A DNA stretch of 64,000 bases from Opitutia bacterium UBA7441. GTDB lineage: Bacteria > Verrucomicrobiota > Verrucomicrobiia > Opitutales > Coraliomargaritaceae. Below the pieces are notes generated by a model that saw only the letters and a program-made list of their open reading frames with translations, did no database searches and was not told the DNA's origin. Shown piece after piece: positions 1-10,874 of the stretch (positions are counted from its first letter, which is position 1; the number at the start of each line of letters is the position of its first letter). The position numbers and the translations under genes were made by a program. The stretch is taken from assembly GCA_002480015.1 (NCBI GenBank), contig DLQD01000030.1:4257-68256 (forward strand), given 5' to 3'.

Positions 1-2799
<2,799 letters not shown>

Positions 2800-2804
2800 A
2801 AACG

Positions 2805-2834
2805 TATCAACATATGCGGATAAATTGATATGTT
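2805..2834 (-). promoter_or_regulatory. Overlapping inverted repeats upstream of metH, possible operator
   Basis: Two interleaved perfect dyads lie just upstream of the metH start: TATCAA (2805-2810) with TTGATA (2825-2830), and AACATAT (2809-2815) with ATATGTT (2828-2834). The stretch is AT-rich. Position and symmetry fit a repressor site for a methionine or SAH/SAM regulator, but no regulator gene is present in the window and I cannot match the motif to a known consensus. I see no SAM-riboswitch core here. Confidence 0.35.
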
Positions 2835-2914
2835 CAAGTGTGTATTACTTTTCGAATGCCCGGTGAAGAGATTCTTGTAGTTGTCGGTCGATCCTCCGTA
2901 GCGCATTGGCTATT

Positions 2915-3261
2915 AGGATGATCTGGGATTTTGCCGGCGGCGCAATGCGAAAGGCTCGGAACCTGACTCATGGGAACTGGCGATCGGCTGGATCTTTTTC
3001 GGAGACGGTCCGGAGGACGGAGCCGCCTACGCTCTCGGCCAAGGCGTGAGCCGTTTGCGGGACAGCGGCCATCTCGTGGGCTTTGCCGTCGGTTGGAGTT
3101 CCGTGCCGGGCAAAACTTACCAAGTGTGGTCGACCGCAGATCTGAGTGATGGGTTCACGCCGCAGGGGGATCCGATCTTGGCCGACGAGAGCTACACCGA
3201 GGTAATTCAGCCTTGGGGCGAGGGACAGTCGTTCTATCAAATCCAAGTGCTGTCCGACTGA
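2915..3261 (+). pseudogene. C-terminal remnant of a secreted protein
   Basis: An open frame begins just after an in-frame TAG near 2914 and runs to TGA at 3261 with no convincing start; the only candidate is a GTG at 3046, which would give 71 residues. The last 50 residues (VGWSSVPGKTYQVWSTADLS and onward, ending in a YQIQV-type strand) look like the C-terminal beta-sandwich module that ends many large exported proteins of Verrucomicrobiota. Nothing upstream encodes the rest of such a protein. I read this as a decayed 3' end rather than a functional gene. Confidence 0.45.
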
Positions 3262-3363
3262 GCCGCTTCCCGGTATAAATTCGGATCAAAACTTTACCGA
3301 AAAGGTATGATTCCCCGGCTCTCCGAATTCTTTCGGCCGCGTCGTGTTCCAATGTGATCAAAT

Positions 3364-3393
3364 AAAGCCCTGTGACCGGAGTCACAGGGCTTT
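3364..3393 (-). terminator. Rho-independent terminator of the Cys-rich repeat gene
   Basis: A perfect 13-bp stem (AAAGCCCTGTGAC with GTCACAGGGCTTT) closes a 4-base loop. Read on the minus strand it ends in TTTATTT and lies 20 bases past the stop codon of the gene ending at 3414. Because the stem begins with A residues it could also work on the plus strand. Confidence 0.8.
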
Positions 3394-3413
3394 GTCAAAA
3401 TTGGACGGATAAC

Positions 3414-3812
3414 TTACGCGACCATCTGAGCGCCGGATTGGAAGCCGGTTTTCCCGGACTTGTCCTTCTTGTCTCCGCCGCAGCTGTCTCCGCAACCGGA
3501 ACCCGCAACGAGAGTGGTCGGTTCGACAAGGTCGGTATTGGTTCCCTTGTCTTTCTTGTCGCCGCAACCGTCGCCGCAGTTCCCGGCGAGGAGTGAGGCG
3601 GAATCAACGAAGCCGGACTTGGTGCTTTTGTCCTTCTTATCTCCGCCGCAGCTGTCACCGCAACCGGAGCCCGCTACGAGAGTGGCCGATTCGACGAGGT
3701 TGGTCTTGGATTCTTTGTCTTTCTTATCGCCGCAACCATCCCCGCAGCTGCTGCCAGCGTAAGCAAGGGTTGCACCGAGTGTGAGAATGGAGGTCAGTAG
3801 TAGTTTTTTCAT
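3414..3812 (-). CDS. Exported Cys/Gly/Lys-rich four-repeat protein
   Basis: A 132-residue protein with a clear signal peptide (MKKLLLTSILTLGATLAYA, residues 1-19). The mature part is four tandem units of about 28-30 residues. Each has a CGDxCG core (a CxxxC pair), a charged GDKKDK segment, and a short tail such as LVESATLVAGSG. Units 1 and 3 read CGDGCGDKKDK and units 2 and 4 read CGDSCGGDKKDK, so the array looks like a duplicated two-unit block. There are eight cysteines in all. The signal peptide and the dedicated terminator argue that it is a real, separately transcribed gene. Metal or redox chemistry in the envelope is plausible, but I do not recognise a family. Confidence 0.75.
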   Translation of the reverse strand: MKKLLLTSILTLGATLAYAGSSCGDGCGDKKDKESKTNLVESATLVAGSGCGDSCGGDKKDKSTKSGFVDSASLLAGNCGDGCGDKKDKGTNTDLVEPTTLVAGSGCGDSCGGDKKDKSGKTGFQSGAQMVA

Positions 3813-4020
3813 GGTGTGTGTTCTATTTGAGATTGGACGTCGTATTAGATCTAGGATTCGGAGGATTTCAAGTTATGGGACAAATTTCCGCGATTTGCCC
3901 AGTCTTTGGTCATGTCAGCCGGACGGATGTTCCCAAGAAGGACAGGTTGTCTTGCGTCTGGCGTATTCGGAGGCTCGACATGGTGGATGAATCGGCCAGC
4001 TTTTGGGTGTGGCCACCCGA

Positions 4021-5658
4021 ATGTCAGCTCGTAAAGCCCTCTGTATCGGCATGTCCAGCGTGGTGCTGCTCTTGAGCTTCTGGCTGGGCGCAGGCGAAAG
4101 CATGTGGCGGAGTTTTTTGCCGAGCCTGGCGGCTTTGCTTGTCGTTGTCGTTTCGCGCAGTGCGCTGGTCGGGCTCTTGGTGGGTGCGTGTTGTGGCGCG
4201 ATCCTGCTTTCCGGCGGATCGATGGTGGGGGCATTTGAGCAGTTGGTGCTCCACCAGTTCGGGCCGATCTTCGGCTCGTCGTGGAAGCTGAGTGCGATGC
4301 TCTTTACCCTGATCCTCGGCGGATTCGTCGCGCTGGTCGAAGCAGGCGGGGGCTTGCAGGGCTTGGTGCGGCGCTTGCTCGGTGCTGGGCGCGCCCCGCA
4401 TAAGCGGATGCAGACGACGGTCTTCGGCTTCGGGCTGCTGGTCTTTTTTGATGGGTTGGCCAATACGATGCTGATCGGGCGGCTGCTCCGATCGGCGGCG
4501 GACCGCTGCGGAGTGTCACGGGTAAAGCTGGCCTACCTCGCCGATACCACGGGCTCGGCTGTGGCCTGTCTGGCCTTTATTTCGACGTGGATCGCTTTTC
4601 AGCTGTCGATGATCCGGGAGGGCTTCGAATTGGCGGGGCAAGAGGTCAGCGCCTACGGTTATTTCTTCCGTTCGCTGCCGACGAATTACTACTGTTGGTT
4701 CGCGCTGGCCTTGGCGCTGGTCTGCGTTTGGCGGGAGTTCAACCCTGGCTCAATGGGGGCGGCGGAAGCTAAAGCGAGGACGGCTTTGGCGGACGCGGAA
4801 GAGAGCGAAGTGCACGCCAGCCACTGGGGCTTGGCGATCGTGCCGATTGCGGTGCTGACGCTTTCGATCCCGGTGCTGACCTACGTGATCGGTTCGGAAG
4901 CGTTGCTGCCGTTCAGTTTGGGCAAGTTCGCGGAGGCTTATGGACGGGCGGAAGGCTATGTGCCTCAAATTCTGGTGGCTTCGAGTGTGCTGGCCTCGCT
5001 GGTCGCGGCGGTGGCGTATGCGGTGGCCAGAGGCCGGGCGGAGCCCGGAGCGGCTCCGGGGCAGTCGGTGGGCAGTGTCTTTCTGGGGGGTGTGCGCGAG
5101 ATCGCGGTGCCGGTCTGTATCTTGATTGCGGCCTGGATGCTCGGTGCGGCGATCAGTCAGCTGGGGACGGCGGCCTGGCTGAGCGAAGCCCTGGAAGGGC
5201 GCTTGCCGCTGGCTTTGCTCCCGGCGGGGATTTTTCTGTTGGGTGCAGTGATCTCTTTTTCAACCGGCACCTCATGGGGGACGATGGGCGTGCTCATGCC
5301 GCTGGCCATCCCTGTGATTTTTTCGCTGACCGGGGAGGCGGCGGACGTGGAGCGCGACCGCCTTGTGGTCGCGGCGATCGGCGCGGTATTCAGTGGCGCG
5401 GTCTTCGGCGACCATTGTAGTCCGTTTTCGGATACGACGATCGTGGCCTCAATCGCATCCGGGGTGGAGCCGCTCGACCATGTGAGCACGCAGTTGCCCT
5501 TTGCCCTGATCGCGGCGGCGGTGGCTGTGGCGGTGGGCTTTGTGCCGTTGGGCTTTGGCCTGCCGGCTTGGATTGGTCTGTTGGCTGGGGCGGGGCTGTT
5601 GTGGGTGTTGCCGGGCTTTCGGAAACGTAGCGTGCGAGCTTGCTCGCGCGCCGTATGA
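4021..5658 (+). CDS. nhaC: NhaC-family Na+/H+ antiporter
   Basis: An integral membrane protein of about 545 residues with some 11-12 hydrophobic segments. The C-terminal half carries the NhaC-family signature pair, SFSTGTSWGTMGVLMPLAIP and GDHCSPFSDTTIVAS, and the N-terminal half shows FFDGLANTML and ADTTGSAVACLAF. It probably exchanges Na+ (or an organic cation) for protons. An upstream TTG at 4003 is possible, but the ATG at 4021 precedes the first membrane helix and is preferred; no clear Shine-Dalgarno site is visible. The last dozen codons (RSVRACSRAV) lie inside a REP-like repeat starting at 5627, so the native C-terminus may have been altered by that insertion. It converges on hemA. 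Confidence 0.85.
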   Translation: MSARKALCIGMSSVVLLLSFWLGAGESMWRSFLPSLAALLVVVVSRSALVGLLVGACCGAILLSGGSMVGAFEQLVLHQFGPIFGSSWKLSAMLFTLILGGFVALVEAGGGLQGLVRRLLGAGRAPHKRMQTTVFGFGLLVFFDGLANTMLIGRLLRSAADRCGVSRVKLAYLADTTGSAVACLAFISTWIAFQLSMIREGFELAGQEVSAYGYFFRSLPTNYYCWFALALALVCVWREFNPGSMGAAEAKARTALADAEESEVHASHWGLAIVPIAVLTLSIPVLTYVIGSEALLPFSLGKFAEAYGRAEGYVPQILVASSVLASLVAAVAYAVARGRAEPGAAPGQSVGSVFLGGVREIAVPVCILIAAWMLGAAISQLGTAAWLSEALEGRLPLALLPAGIFLLGAVISFSTGTSWGTMGVLMPLAIPVIFSLTGEAADVERDRLVVAAIGAVFSGAVFGDHCSPFSDTTIVASIASGVEPLDHVSTQLPFALIAAAVAVAVGFVPLGFGLPAWIGLLAGAGLLWVLPGFRKRSVRACSRAV

Positions 5659-5695
5659 CCTGGACTCGGTAGGCGCTCGCGAGCAAGCACGCCAC
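5627..5695. repeat. BIME-like pair of inverted REP elements
   Basis: The left unit is GTAG (5627-5630) followed by the hairpin GCGAGC-TT-GCTCGC (5634-5647). The right unit, on the minus strand, is GTGG (5695-5692) followed by the palindrome GCTCGCGAGC (5684-5675). The two are inverted and about 27 bases apart. The left unit overlaps the 3' end of nhaC and supplies its last codons. GTAG/GTGG heads plus a short hairpin is the layout of REP sequences moved by RAYT enzymes. Confidence 0.65.
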
Positions 5696-5698
5696 GGA

Positions 5699-6748
5699 TT
5701 ACGCCTTCCGCATCAGCTCGCGTCGGCGGAGTTGGAGCCAGAGCGCCCAGGCGTGCTTCTTGAGGATCTCGCGGGCTTTGTCGATCTCGGCTTTACGGGC
5801 GGCGAGGTTCTCGTTGGCGATGGTGGAGAGGTCGTCGAGGTTGTAGAGGTAGACGTTTTCGACGTCTTCCACGGATGGGTCGATGTCGCGGGGGAGGGCG
5901 AGGTCAATGAGGAAGCAGGGGCGTTCGGGGCGTCGTTTCATGGTGCTCCGGATCATGGATTGGTCGAGGATCGCGCCGGGGGCAGATGTGGAGCCGATGA
6001 TGATGTCGAAGTACTCCAATTGGCTGGTGAAATCGGCGAAGTCGATGGCGGCGCCGCCAAGCCGGTGGGCGAGTTGGTGGGCGTGCTCGAAGGTGCGGCT
6101 GCTTACCGAGATGTCGTCGACGCCACGGCTTTTGAGGGCTTGGGCGGTCTTCTCGCCGACCTCGCCGCTGCCGAGCAGGAGCACGCGGCTCTCTTTGAGT
6201 TTACCGAAGATACGGCTGGCCAGATCGACGGCGACGTTGCCGACGCTAATTTGCCCGCGAGTGATGCCAGTCTGAGAGCGGGCGGCTTTGGCGGCGTGGA
6301 AGCTTTTTTCAAATAGTCGGTTGAGCACGTTACCCGTACAGCGGGCGTCACGAGCGAGGGAGTAGGCCTGCTTGAGCTGGCCGAAGATTTCTGTTTCACC
6401 CACCATTTGGGAGTCTAGGCCGCAGGACACTTCGAGCACATGCTGGAGGGCTTCGAGGTTGTTGTGGCTGTAGGCGTATTGTTGAAAAAGTGCCTCCGGG
6501 ATGTTCTGTTTCTGGCAGAAAAACCCGCCCACGGCGTCGGCTGCCGCTTGGTCTTGGGCGAGCCCGTAGATTTCCAAGCGGTTACAGGTGTTGAGGACAA
6601 GGCACTCGCGGATGCCCTCTTGTTCATGGAGCTGTCGCTGTAGCTCTAGTGCCTGCTCCGGTGTGAGCGCGAAGCGTTCGCGCACATCGAGCGGTGTCGC
6701 ATGGTGCGAGGTGCCGAGCACAAACAAATATTCCAATTCGGATCGCAT
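5699..6748 (-). CDS. hemA: Glutamyl-tRNA reductase
   Basis: Reduces glutamyl-tRNA to glutamate-1-semialdehyde, the first committed step of C5-pathway heme synthesis. [15 protein letters not shown] is at residues 12-26, the catalytic Cys55 sits in [10 protein letters not shown], and the NADPH-binding stretch [17 protein letters not shown] is near residue 190. At 349 residues it is well short of the usual 400-450, and the missing part is the C-terminal dimerisation domain, reduced here to a single helix ([19 protein letters not shown]). It is the last gene of a minus-strand group with a CcsA/HemX-like gene 18 bases upstream and hemH further upstream. Confidence 0.92.
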   Translation of the reverse strand: MRSELEYLFVLGTSHHATPLDVRERFALTPEQALELQRQLHEQEGIRECLVLNTCNRLEIYGLAQDQAAADAVGGFFCQKQNIPEALFQQYAYSHNNLEALQHVLEVSCGLDSQMVGETEIFGQLKQAYSLARDARCTGNVLNRLFEKSFHAAKAARSQTGITRGQISVGNVAVDLASRIFGKLKESRVLLLGSGEVGEKTAQALKSRGVDDISVSSRTFEHAHQLAHRLGGAAIDFADFTSQLEYFDIIIGSTSAPGAILDQSMIRSTMKRRPERPCFLIDLALPRDIDPSVEDVENVYLYNLDDLSTIANENLAARKAEIDKAREILKKHAWALWLQLRRRELMRKA

Positions 6749-6766
6749 GGTCGTTTCGTGGGGCGC

Positions 6767-7612
6767 TTAGCGCTCGATGCGAAGATCGTTGGAGGTTCCG
6801 TTGGCTGACTCGTTGTGGCGGGCGGATTGCACTGGCCAGAGCGAGGTCATGGCGAGCAAGAAGAGAATAATGGTGGCGAGGGCGTGGCGGCGCGTGACGA
6901 GTTTTTTCTGTAGCCGGAGCACGAATACGGTGAGGTAGCCGAGCCAGATCAGGCAGGTGGCACTGAGCTTGAAAACAGGCACTCGGTCGAAGTTTTCGAT
7001 CCAGAACACGGCACCGAAGGCGAGCGATGCGCTGAGTAAAATGACCCCGGTAACGAGGAGGCGTTTTGCCATGAGGTCGAGCTGCTGGACGGAGGGCAGG
7101 ATCTGGTAAACGCCCTTGAATTGTTTCTTCTTAAGGCCGTGTTGCTGGGTGAGAAACATGACCGAGACGAGTGCAAGGATGGCGAAGACGCCATAGCTGA
7201 ACATGGCGAGGGCGGCATGCAGCTCGATCCAGTGGTTGCCGCCGAAGAGGCCGGGTGGGTAGGGGGCGTCCCATGCGGGGACAAGGAAGGGGCCGGCAGC
7301 CAGTAGCGCGGTGAGCCCCGCGGTGAAGAAACCGAGCAGGCGCAGACGGAAGGCCGGGCCGATGATGAAAAAGAGCAAAACGAGTGACCAGGCGATGAAC
7401 TGGGCGACTTCGAAGGTGTTGCCGAGGGGGCAGCCTTTGATCGCGGCACCGCGGAGGTTGAGCGCGAGAGTCTGGATGAGGAAGCCTCCGCAGAGCAGCG
7501 CGAACATGACTGCACGCGAGTAGGGGCGTCGGAGCAGGAGCATGACGAGCCCATAGAGGAACGCGCCCCCGTAGATGGCAGCGGCCACGGCGAAGGCGTG
7601 TAGGTCGGTCAT
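6767..7612 (-). CDS. CcsA/HemX-like heme-handling membrane protein
   Basis: A polytopic membrane protein of about 280 residues with eight or so hydrophobic segments. It belongs to the cytochrome c assembly (CcsA/HemX) superfamily, as judged from [38 protein letters not shown] with its conserved histidines, and the closing helices. The tryptophan-rich WWD heme motif of true CcsA is not evident, so HemX-like is the safer name. HemX homologues sit beside hemA in many bacteria and tune its level. An ATG at 7630 is in frame, but the ATG at 7612 has AGGA seven bases upstream and is preferred. The PIN toxin gene ends 38 bases before this start. Confidence 0.75.
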   Translation of the reverse strand: MTDLHAFAVAAAIYGGAFLYGLVMLLLRRPYSRAVMFALLCGGFLIQTLALNLRGAAIKGCPLGNTFEVAQFIAWSLVLLFFIIGPAFRLRLLGFFTAGLTALLAAGPFLVPAWDAPYPPGLFGGNHWIELHAALAMFSYGVFAILALVSVMFLTQQHGLKKKQFKGVYQILPSVQQLDLMAKRLLVTGVILLSASLAFGAVFWIENFDRVPVFKLSATCLIWLGYLTVFVLRLQKKLVTRRHALATIILFLLAMTSLWPVQSARHNESANGTSNDLRIER

Positions 7613-7650
7613 GGCGATGTCCTGGAGCATAGATACTTCTTGTTGACCCG

Positions 7651-8112
7651 CTACTGTTGGCGGGGGATCTCGATAAACTCAACTTCCAATCCCGCGGCTT
7701 CGGCGAGTTGGGCTTGGCGTTTGTCGCCAGTGACGAAAGTGGGAATGTCCGCGGCCAATGCGCTCGCCACATGTATAATGTCCAAGCTACAGCAGAGTAT
7801 TTGACTCGTGAACTTGGCGGACAGGTTCAATGCCTTACTTTCTACCTTGGCGCTATCGAAGCTCAGCTTCCGCAGTCGCCCGTCAGCTATATCTTGGTCG
7901 ATGCATTCCAATAATTGGTTCAAGGCTTTTTCTGTGATCGCCCCCCGCCCGCGTAATGCACGCATCGCGGTCCTGAGTTCAATCTCAAGGAAAAAGCTTA
8001 ATGGCAAAGCCGGGCTATGGAGTGCAAGTGCTGAAGCTTCATCCGAACCTGCCTCTGTGTGGTAAATCTTCAGCAGTGCCCCAGTGTCAAAGTAGCGATT
8101 AATAGTCTCCAC
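7651..8112 (-). CDS. PIN-domain toxin (VapC-like)
   Basis: A 153-residue PIN-fold ribonuclease. The acidic residues expected of the active site are visible: Asp9 in YFDTGALLK, a Glu in [10 protein letters not shown], Asp in [13 protein letters not shown] and Asp in FVTGDKRQ. Family members cleave tRNA or rRNA and stall growth until an antitoxin binds them. The start is the GTG at 8112, which lies inside the last codons of the antitoxin's -1 frame; a 14-base overlap of this sort is typical of translationally coupled toxin-antitoxin pairs. All catalytic residues appear intact, so the toxin should be active if it is translated. Confidence 0.82.
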   Translation of the reverse strand: METINRYFDTGALLKIYHTEAGSDEASALALHSPALPLSFFLEIELRTAMRALRGRGAITEKALNQLLECIDQDIADGRLRKLSFDSAKVESKALNLSAKFTSQILCCSLDIIHVASALAADIPTFVTGDKRQAQLAEAAGLEVEFIEIPRQQ

Positions 8113-8349
8113 GGCCTTCTCTTACAATTTCGGCACCTGCTTCTGTGGTCGGTTCTTCGATGTCGCCAAAGATCGAACGGCGTCGCGCCGCTAAATCCGG
8201 CCACGGCTTCGGTTCTTTTTTTCCTGTGCGGGTGTGATGTAGGCGACTGTTTCTTCGCCCATGACCCAGCGGAGCGATTCGCCGGTCGCGACACGCTCGC
8301 GAACCTCGCGGGTGTGCTTCTGGAGCTCGCGCGTATTGATGTTTTTCAT
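8099..8349 (-). CDS. Phd/YefM-type antitoxin interrupted by a frameshift at A7
   Basis: The zero frame gives only 52 residues (8349 to a TAG at 8191): an N-terminal Phd-fold DNA-binding part (MKNINTRELQKHTREVRERV), then VAYITPAQEKK and an abnormal tail NRSRGRI. Shifting by -1 at the run of seven A (8222-8216) restores the C-terminus expected of this family, EPKPWPDLAARRRSIFGD and onward to [10 protein letters not shown]. It stops at 8099, overlapping the toxin start, and makes an 83-residue protein. The break falls exactly on the in-phase slippery heptamer A-AAA-AAG. It may be a programmed shift, transcriptional slippage, a true mutation or an assembly error. Alternative starts are 8358 and 8370. 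Confidence 0.72.
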
Positions 8350-8353
8350 GACT

Positions 8354-8370
8354 GACATAATGTCTGACAT
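8354..8370 (-). promoter_or_regulatory. Probable autoregulatory operator of the toxin-antitoxin pair
   Basis: The perfect dyad GACAT-A-ATGTC (8354-8364) is followed at once by a further TGACAT half-site (8365-8370). It overlaps the possible upstream start codons of the antitoxin. Phd-type antitoxins normally bind short palindromes at this position to repress their own operon. Confidence 0.45.
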
Positions 8371-8398
8371 AGTGCGAATGTCAATCCGATTGGCCGGC

Positions 8399-9466
8399 TC
8401 AGCGCTCCACGTAGGCGGGCGGTGTGGCGTGGGCGCTTTCGAAGGCGCCGTCGCGCCAGGCTTGCACCTTGCCCGCGAGAAAATCGATAAAGGCGGGTGA
8501 TTCGTTGAGGCAGGGAATCTGCTCGAAATCTTCGCCGCCCGATTCGAGGAAGCTGTCTCGGCCTTGCATGGCAATTTCTTCGAGCGTTTCCAAGCAATCC
8601 GCGGTGAAGGCGGGGCAGATTACCTTGACGCGCTTGTTCCCGTCCCTGGCGAGTTGCTCCAATGACTTGTCGGTGTAGGGTTGGAGCCAAGGCTCGCGGC
8701 CGAGGCGACTCTGGAAAGTGATCATGTATTTGTCCTTGGGCAGTCCAGCGGCGGCGACAAATTTCTCCACCGTCATGGCGCACTGGTGGCGGTAGCAGGT
8801 GGCGTGCGCCGGGTGGCAAGTGTTGCAGCAGTCGTGCGTGGTCAGACAGTGGCTGTGGGAAGGGTCACCTTTGACCAAGTGACGCTGCGGGATGCCGTGG
8901 AAGGAGAAAACCAGTTTGTCGAAATCGCCGCTTTCAATAGAGGGGCGTGCGCGCTCGATCATGGCGTCGATGTAGCCAGGGTCTTGATAGAAGGGAGGCA
9001 GCAGAGTCGTTTTGAGATCCGGCTTCTGTTCGCGCACGGCGTCCATAAGCGCGACCACAGCAGTTTCGTAGCTCGACATGGCGTAGTGTGGATACATTGG
9101 TATGATGAAGAGATCATCCACGCCTAGGTCGAGCAGTTCCTTGAGTGCATCGGGGGTGGAGGGATTGCCGTAGCGCATGCCGAGGCTGACAGGGATATCG
9201 AGCTTCGCGGCGAGCGCAGCCTGTTGCTTGCGCGAGGTAAGGATGAGGGGGGAGCCCTCGTCTTGCCAAATTTCGGCGTAGGCTTCGGCCGACTCGCGGG
9301 GGCGGGTAGGCAGTATCAGGCAGTTAACCAAAAACCAGCGGATGGCGAACGGGGCGTCGAGCACGCGGCCGTCCATGAGGAACTCGCGCAGGTAGCTGCG
9401 CACATCGCTGACTTCGGTGGAATCGGGCGAGCCGAGGTTGAGGAGAATGACGCCTTGTTTGGACAT
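8399..9466 (-). CDS. hemH: Ferrochelatase
   Basis: Inserts iron into the porphyrin ring in the last step of heme synthesis. The protein starts [16 protein letters not shown] and carries the family signature around the metal-binding histidine ([11 protein letters not shown]) and the conserved PGFTADC-like segment [16 protein letters not shown] six-cysteine cluster between residues about 205 and 230 (HCLTTHDCC, then TCYRHQC) marks a subfamily that might carry an Fe-S cluster; this is inference. The open frame extends upstream to 9508, but the ATG at 9466 matches the usual N-terminus. It is separated from hemA and the hemX-like gene only by the toxin-antitoxin module. Confidence 0.92.
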   Translation of the reverse strand: MSKQGVILLNLGSPDSTEVSDVRSYLREFLMDGRVLDAPFAIRWFLVNCLILPTRPRESAEAYAEIWQDEGSPLILTSRKQQAALAAKLDIPVSLGMRYGNPSTPDALKELLDLGVDDLFIIPMYPHYAMSSYETAVVALMDAVREQKPDLKTTLLPPFYQDPGYIDAMIERARPSIESGDFDKLVFSFHGIPQRHLVKGDPSHSHCLTTHDCCNTCHPAHATCYRHQCAMTVEKFVAAAGLPKDKYMITFQSRLGREPWLQPYTDKSLEQLARDGNKRVKVICPAFTADCLETLEEIAMQGRDSFLESGGEDFEQIPCLNESPAFIDFLAGKVQAWRDGAFESAHATPPAYVER

Positions 9467-9516
9467 ACTGTAAGAGAAGGTCGCCCTCGGCCGCTTTGTC
9501 AAATGCAAGCGTGCAC

Positions 9517-10182
9517 TTACAGTTCAAAGAGCACCATGACTCCAGTAAAAGCCAGCCAAACGAGGACAATTGAAATGCTTCGCGCAATGAGGACGATACG
9601 GATGGCGGTCGCCCACTCGCGGACATCGGAAAGGGGGCGAATTAGTGCGAGTAATAGGATGAAGCTGAGAGCCATGCGGATGGGGTTGAGCAAGCTGAAT
9701 GAATAGAAGTAATCCATCAAGCCTCCGGGGAAGGCAACTGTGAGTGCCAGGAGCGCGATTTGCCAAAAGAGGCAAGGGAACCCACTCAGGCTGAAGGCAA
9801 TCTGTAGCACAATCAAAGTGATGACGAACTCAAGCGCCAGGCCAAGCATAGCGTCCCGCATTTGCTTCCTTACTTTATTGGTCTGAGGTCTGCCCTCTGT
9901 GCGGTTATAATCTTCGAGCGCTTGACTAAAGTCCTCGCTGATCGAACGAAAATTGTAATCCTTGCCAATGTCCTCGGTTTTGAGTTCCTCGATTTGAGTG
10001 CTTTCCGTGATCGTCATTTCATCTCTCATGACCGGTATGTCTATGTCTAGATCGCCTTCGATATTCTGGAATCGCGCACTAACTGAGGCCGTTTGCGGCT
10101 GGGCTACTGCATTTGGTTCTGCCGCATATATCGCCGAAGCGAGTACAATGCAGGCTAGGCAGAAAAGGGTGAACAGTTTCAT
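9517..10182 (-). CDS. Membrane protein with signal peptide, unknown function
   Basis: 221 residues. An N-terminal signal peptide ([20 protein letters not shown]) is followed by a polar, acidic segment of about 85 residues (residues 21-105) that should lie outside the cytoplasm. Three or four membrane helices then extend from about residue 108 to the C-terminus. I recognise no family. It ends 50 bases upstream of hemH on the same strand, so the two may be co-transcribed. Confidence 0.6.
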   Translation of the reverse strand: MKLFTLFCLACIVLASAIYAAEPNAVAQPQTASVSARFQNIEGDLDIDIPVMRDEMTITESTQIEELKTEDIGKDYNFRSISEDFSQALEDYNRTEGRPQTNKVRKQMRDAMLGLALEFVITLIVLQIAFSLSGFPCLFWQIALLALTVAFPGGLMDYFYSFSLLNPIRMALSFILLLALIRPLSDVREWATAIRIVLIARSISIVLVWLAFTGVMVLFEL

Positions 10183-10259
10183 GAGGGCGCAGATTTGGCT
10201 TAAGTGGGGGGGGTGTAATTAATACATATGCCATGCGCCGCACCGGACAATAGCAAATT

Positions 10260-10874
10260 TCAGTCAGGCATGACTAGATCTGTCTGCTGGCGCATCCACT
10301 CGGTGAGGTGTTGCTCGATGCGCTCGCAGGAATTTCTTTCGTTCAGGTCGATTCGGTTTGGGGCGGCTGTTTGCAAGAAGCGTTTGGCCGCAGCTTTTAA
10401 ATCGCTGCTAAGGGTCGGCCACCAAGATTCGCGAATAGGATAGCCCTCGTCTTTGAGCAGAACGTAGAGGCTCTTGAGTAGAACGATCTCCGGGGCTTTG
10501 CCCTCGGCGAAGGCATCCAGCGCGCGGGCGGTCAATTCGTAGAGCACTTCCGATTCCGGCATGTGTGCGGCGTTGCTCACAAGCAGTCGGCTCAGGCGCG
10601 AAGCATTTTGGAGGGAGCGGTAGTTGTAGCCGATTCGCTCGCGGCGGCGGATCAGTTGATATTCTTTGACGAAGCGCATGGTGCCCTGCTGCGAGGTCTC
10701 AAACATGACTGCTGCTTGATCAAAAAGATCCGGAGTGGTCGATTTGTAAGCTTTTTTTGAGAGGCGCTTAAGGCACAGGAATATACCGCTCTCCGCGGTG
10801 AGCACATGCAGTTTTAGAAAGGACTCGCCGGACGGTTCCGTCTTCAATATCAGCGCTTCTTCCTGCTTAAGCAT
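10260..10874 (-). CDS. recO: RecO-like recombination mediator protein
   Basis: 204 residues. The N-terminal OB-fold pattern (EEALILKTEPSGESFLKLHVLTAE, with conserved hydrophobic spacing) and the helical middle part (RIGYNYRSLQNASRLSRLLVSN) fit RecO, which helps load RecA onto SSB-coated single-stranded DNA in the RecF pathway. The CxxC zinc-finger cysteines found in many RecO proteins are absent. Its start codon overlaps the stop of the upstream DUF502 gene in ATGCTTAA (8-base overlap), indicating translational coupling. Divergence from model RecO proteins keeps the confidence moderate. Confidence 0.7.
   Translation of the reverse strand: MLKQEEALILKTEPSGESFLKLHVLTAESGIFLCLKRLSKKAYKSTTPDLFDQAAVMFETSQQGTMRFVKEYQLIRRRERIGYNYRSLQNASRLSRLLVSNAAHMPESEVLYELTARALDAFAEGKAPEIVLLKSLYVLLKDEGYPIRESWWPTLSSDLKAAAKRFLQTAAPNRIDLNERNSCERIEQHLTEWMRQQTDLVMPD

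Noticed and set aside
5540..6316. Plus-strand open frame of 258 codons
   Set aside because: It overlaps the nhaC end and runs antisense to hemA, which has complete family motifs.
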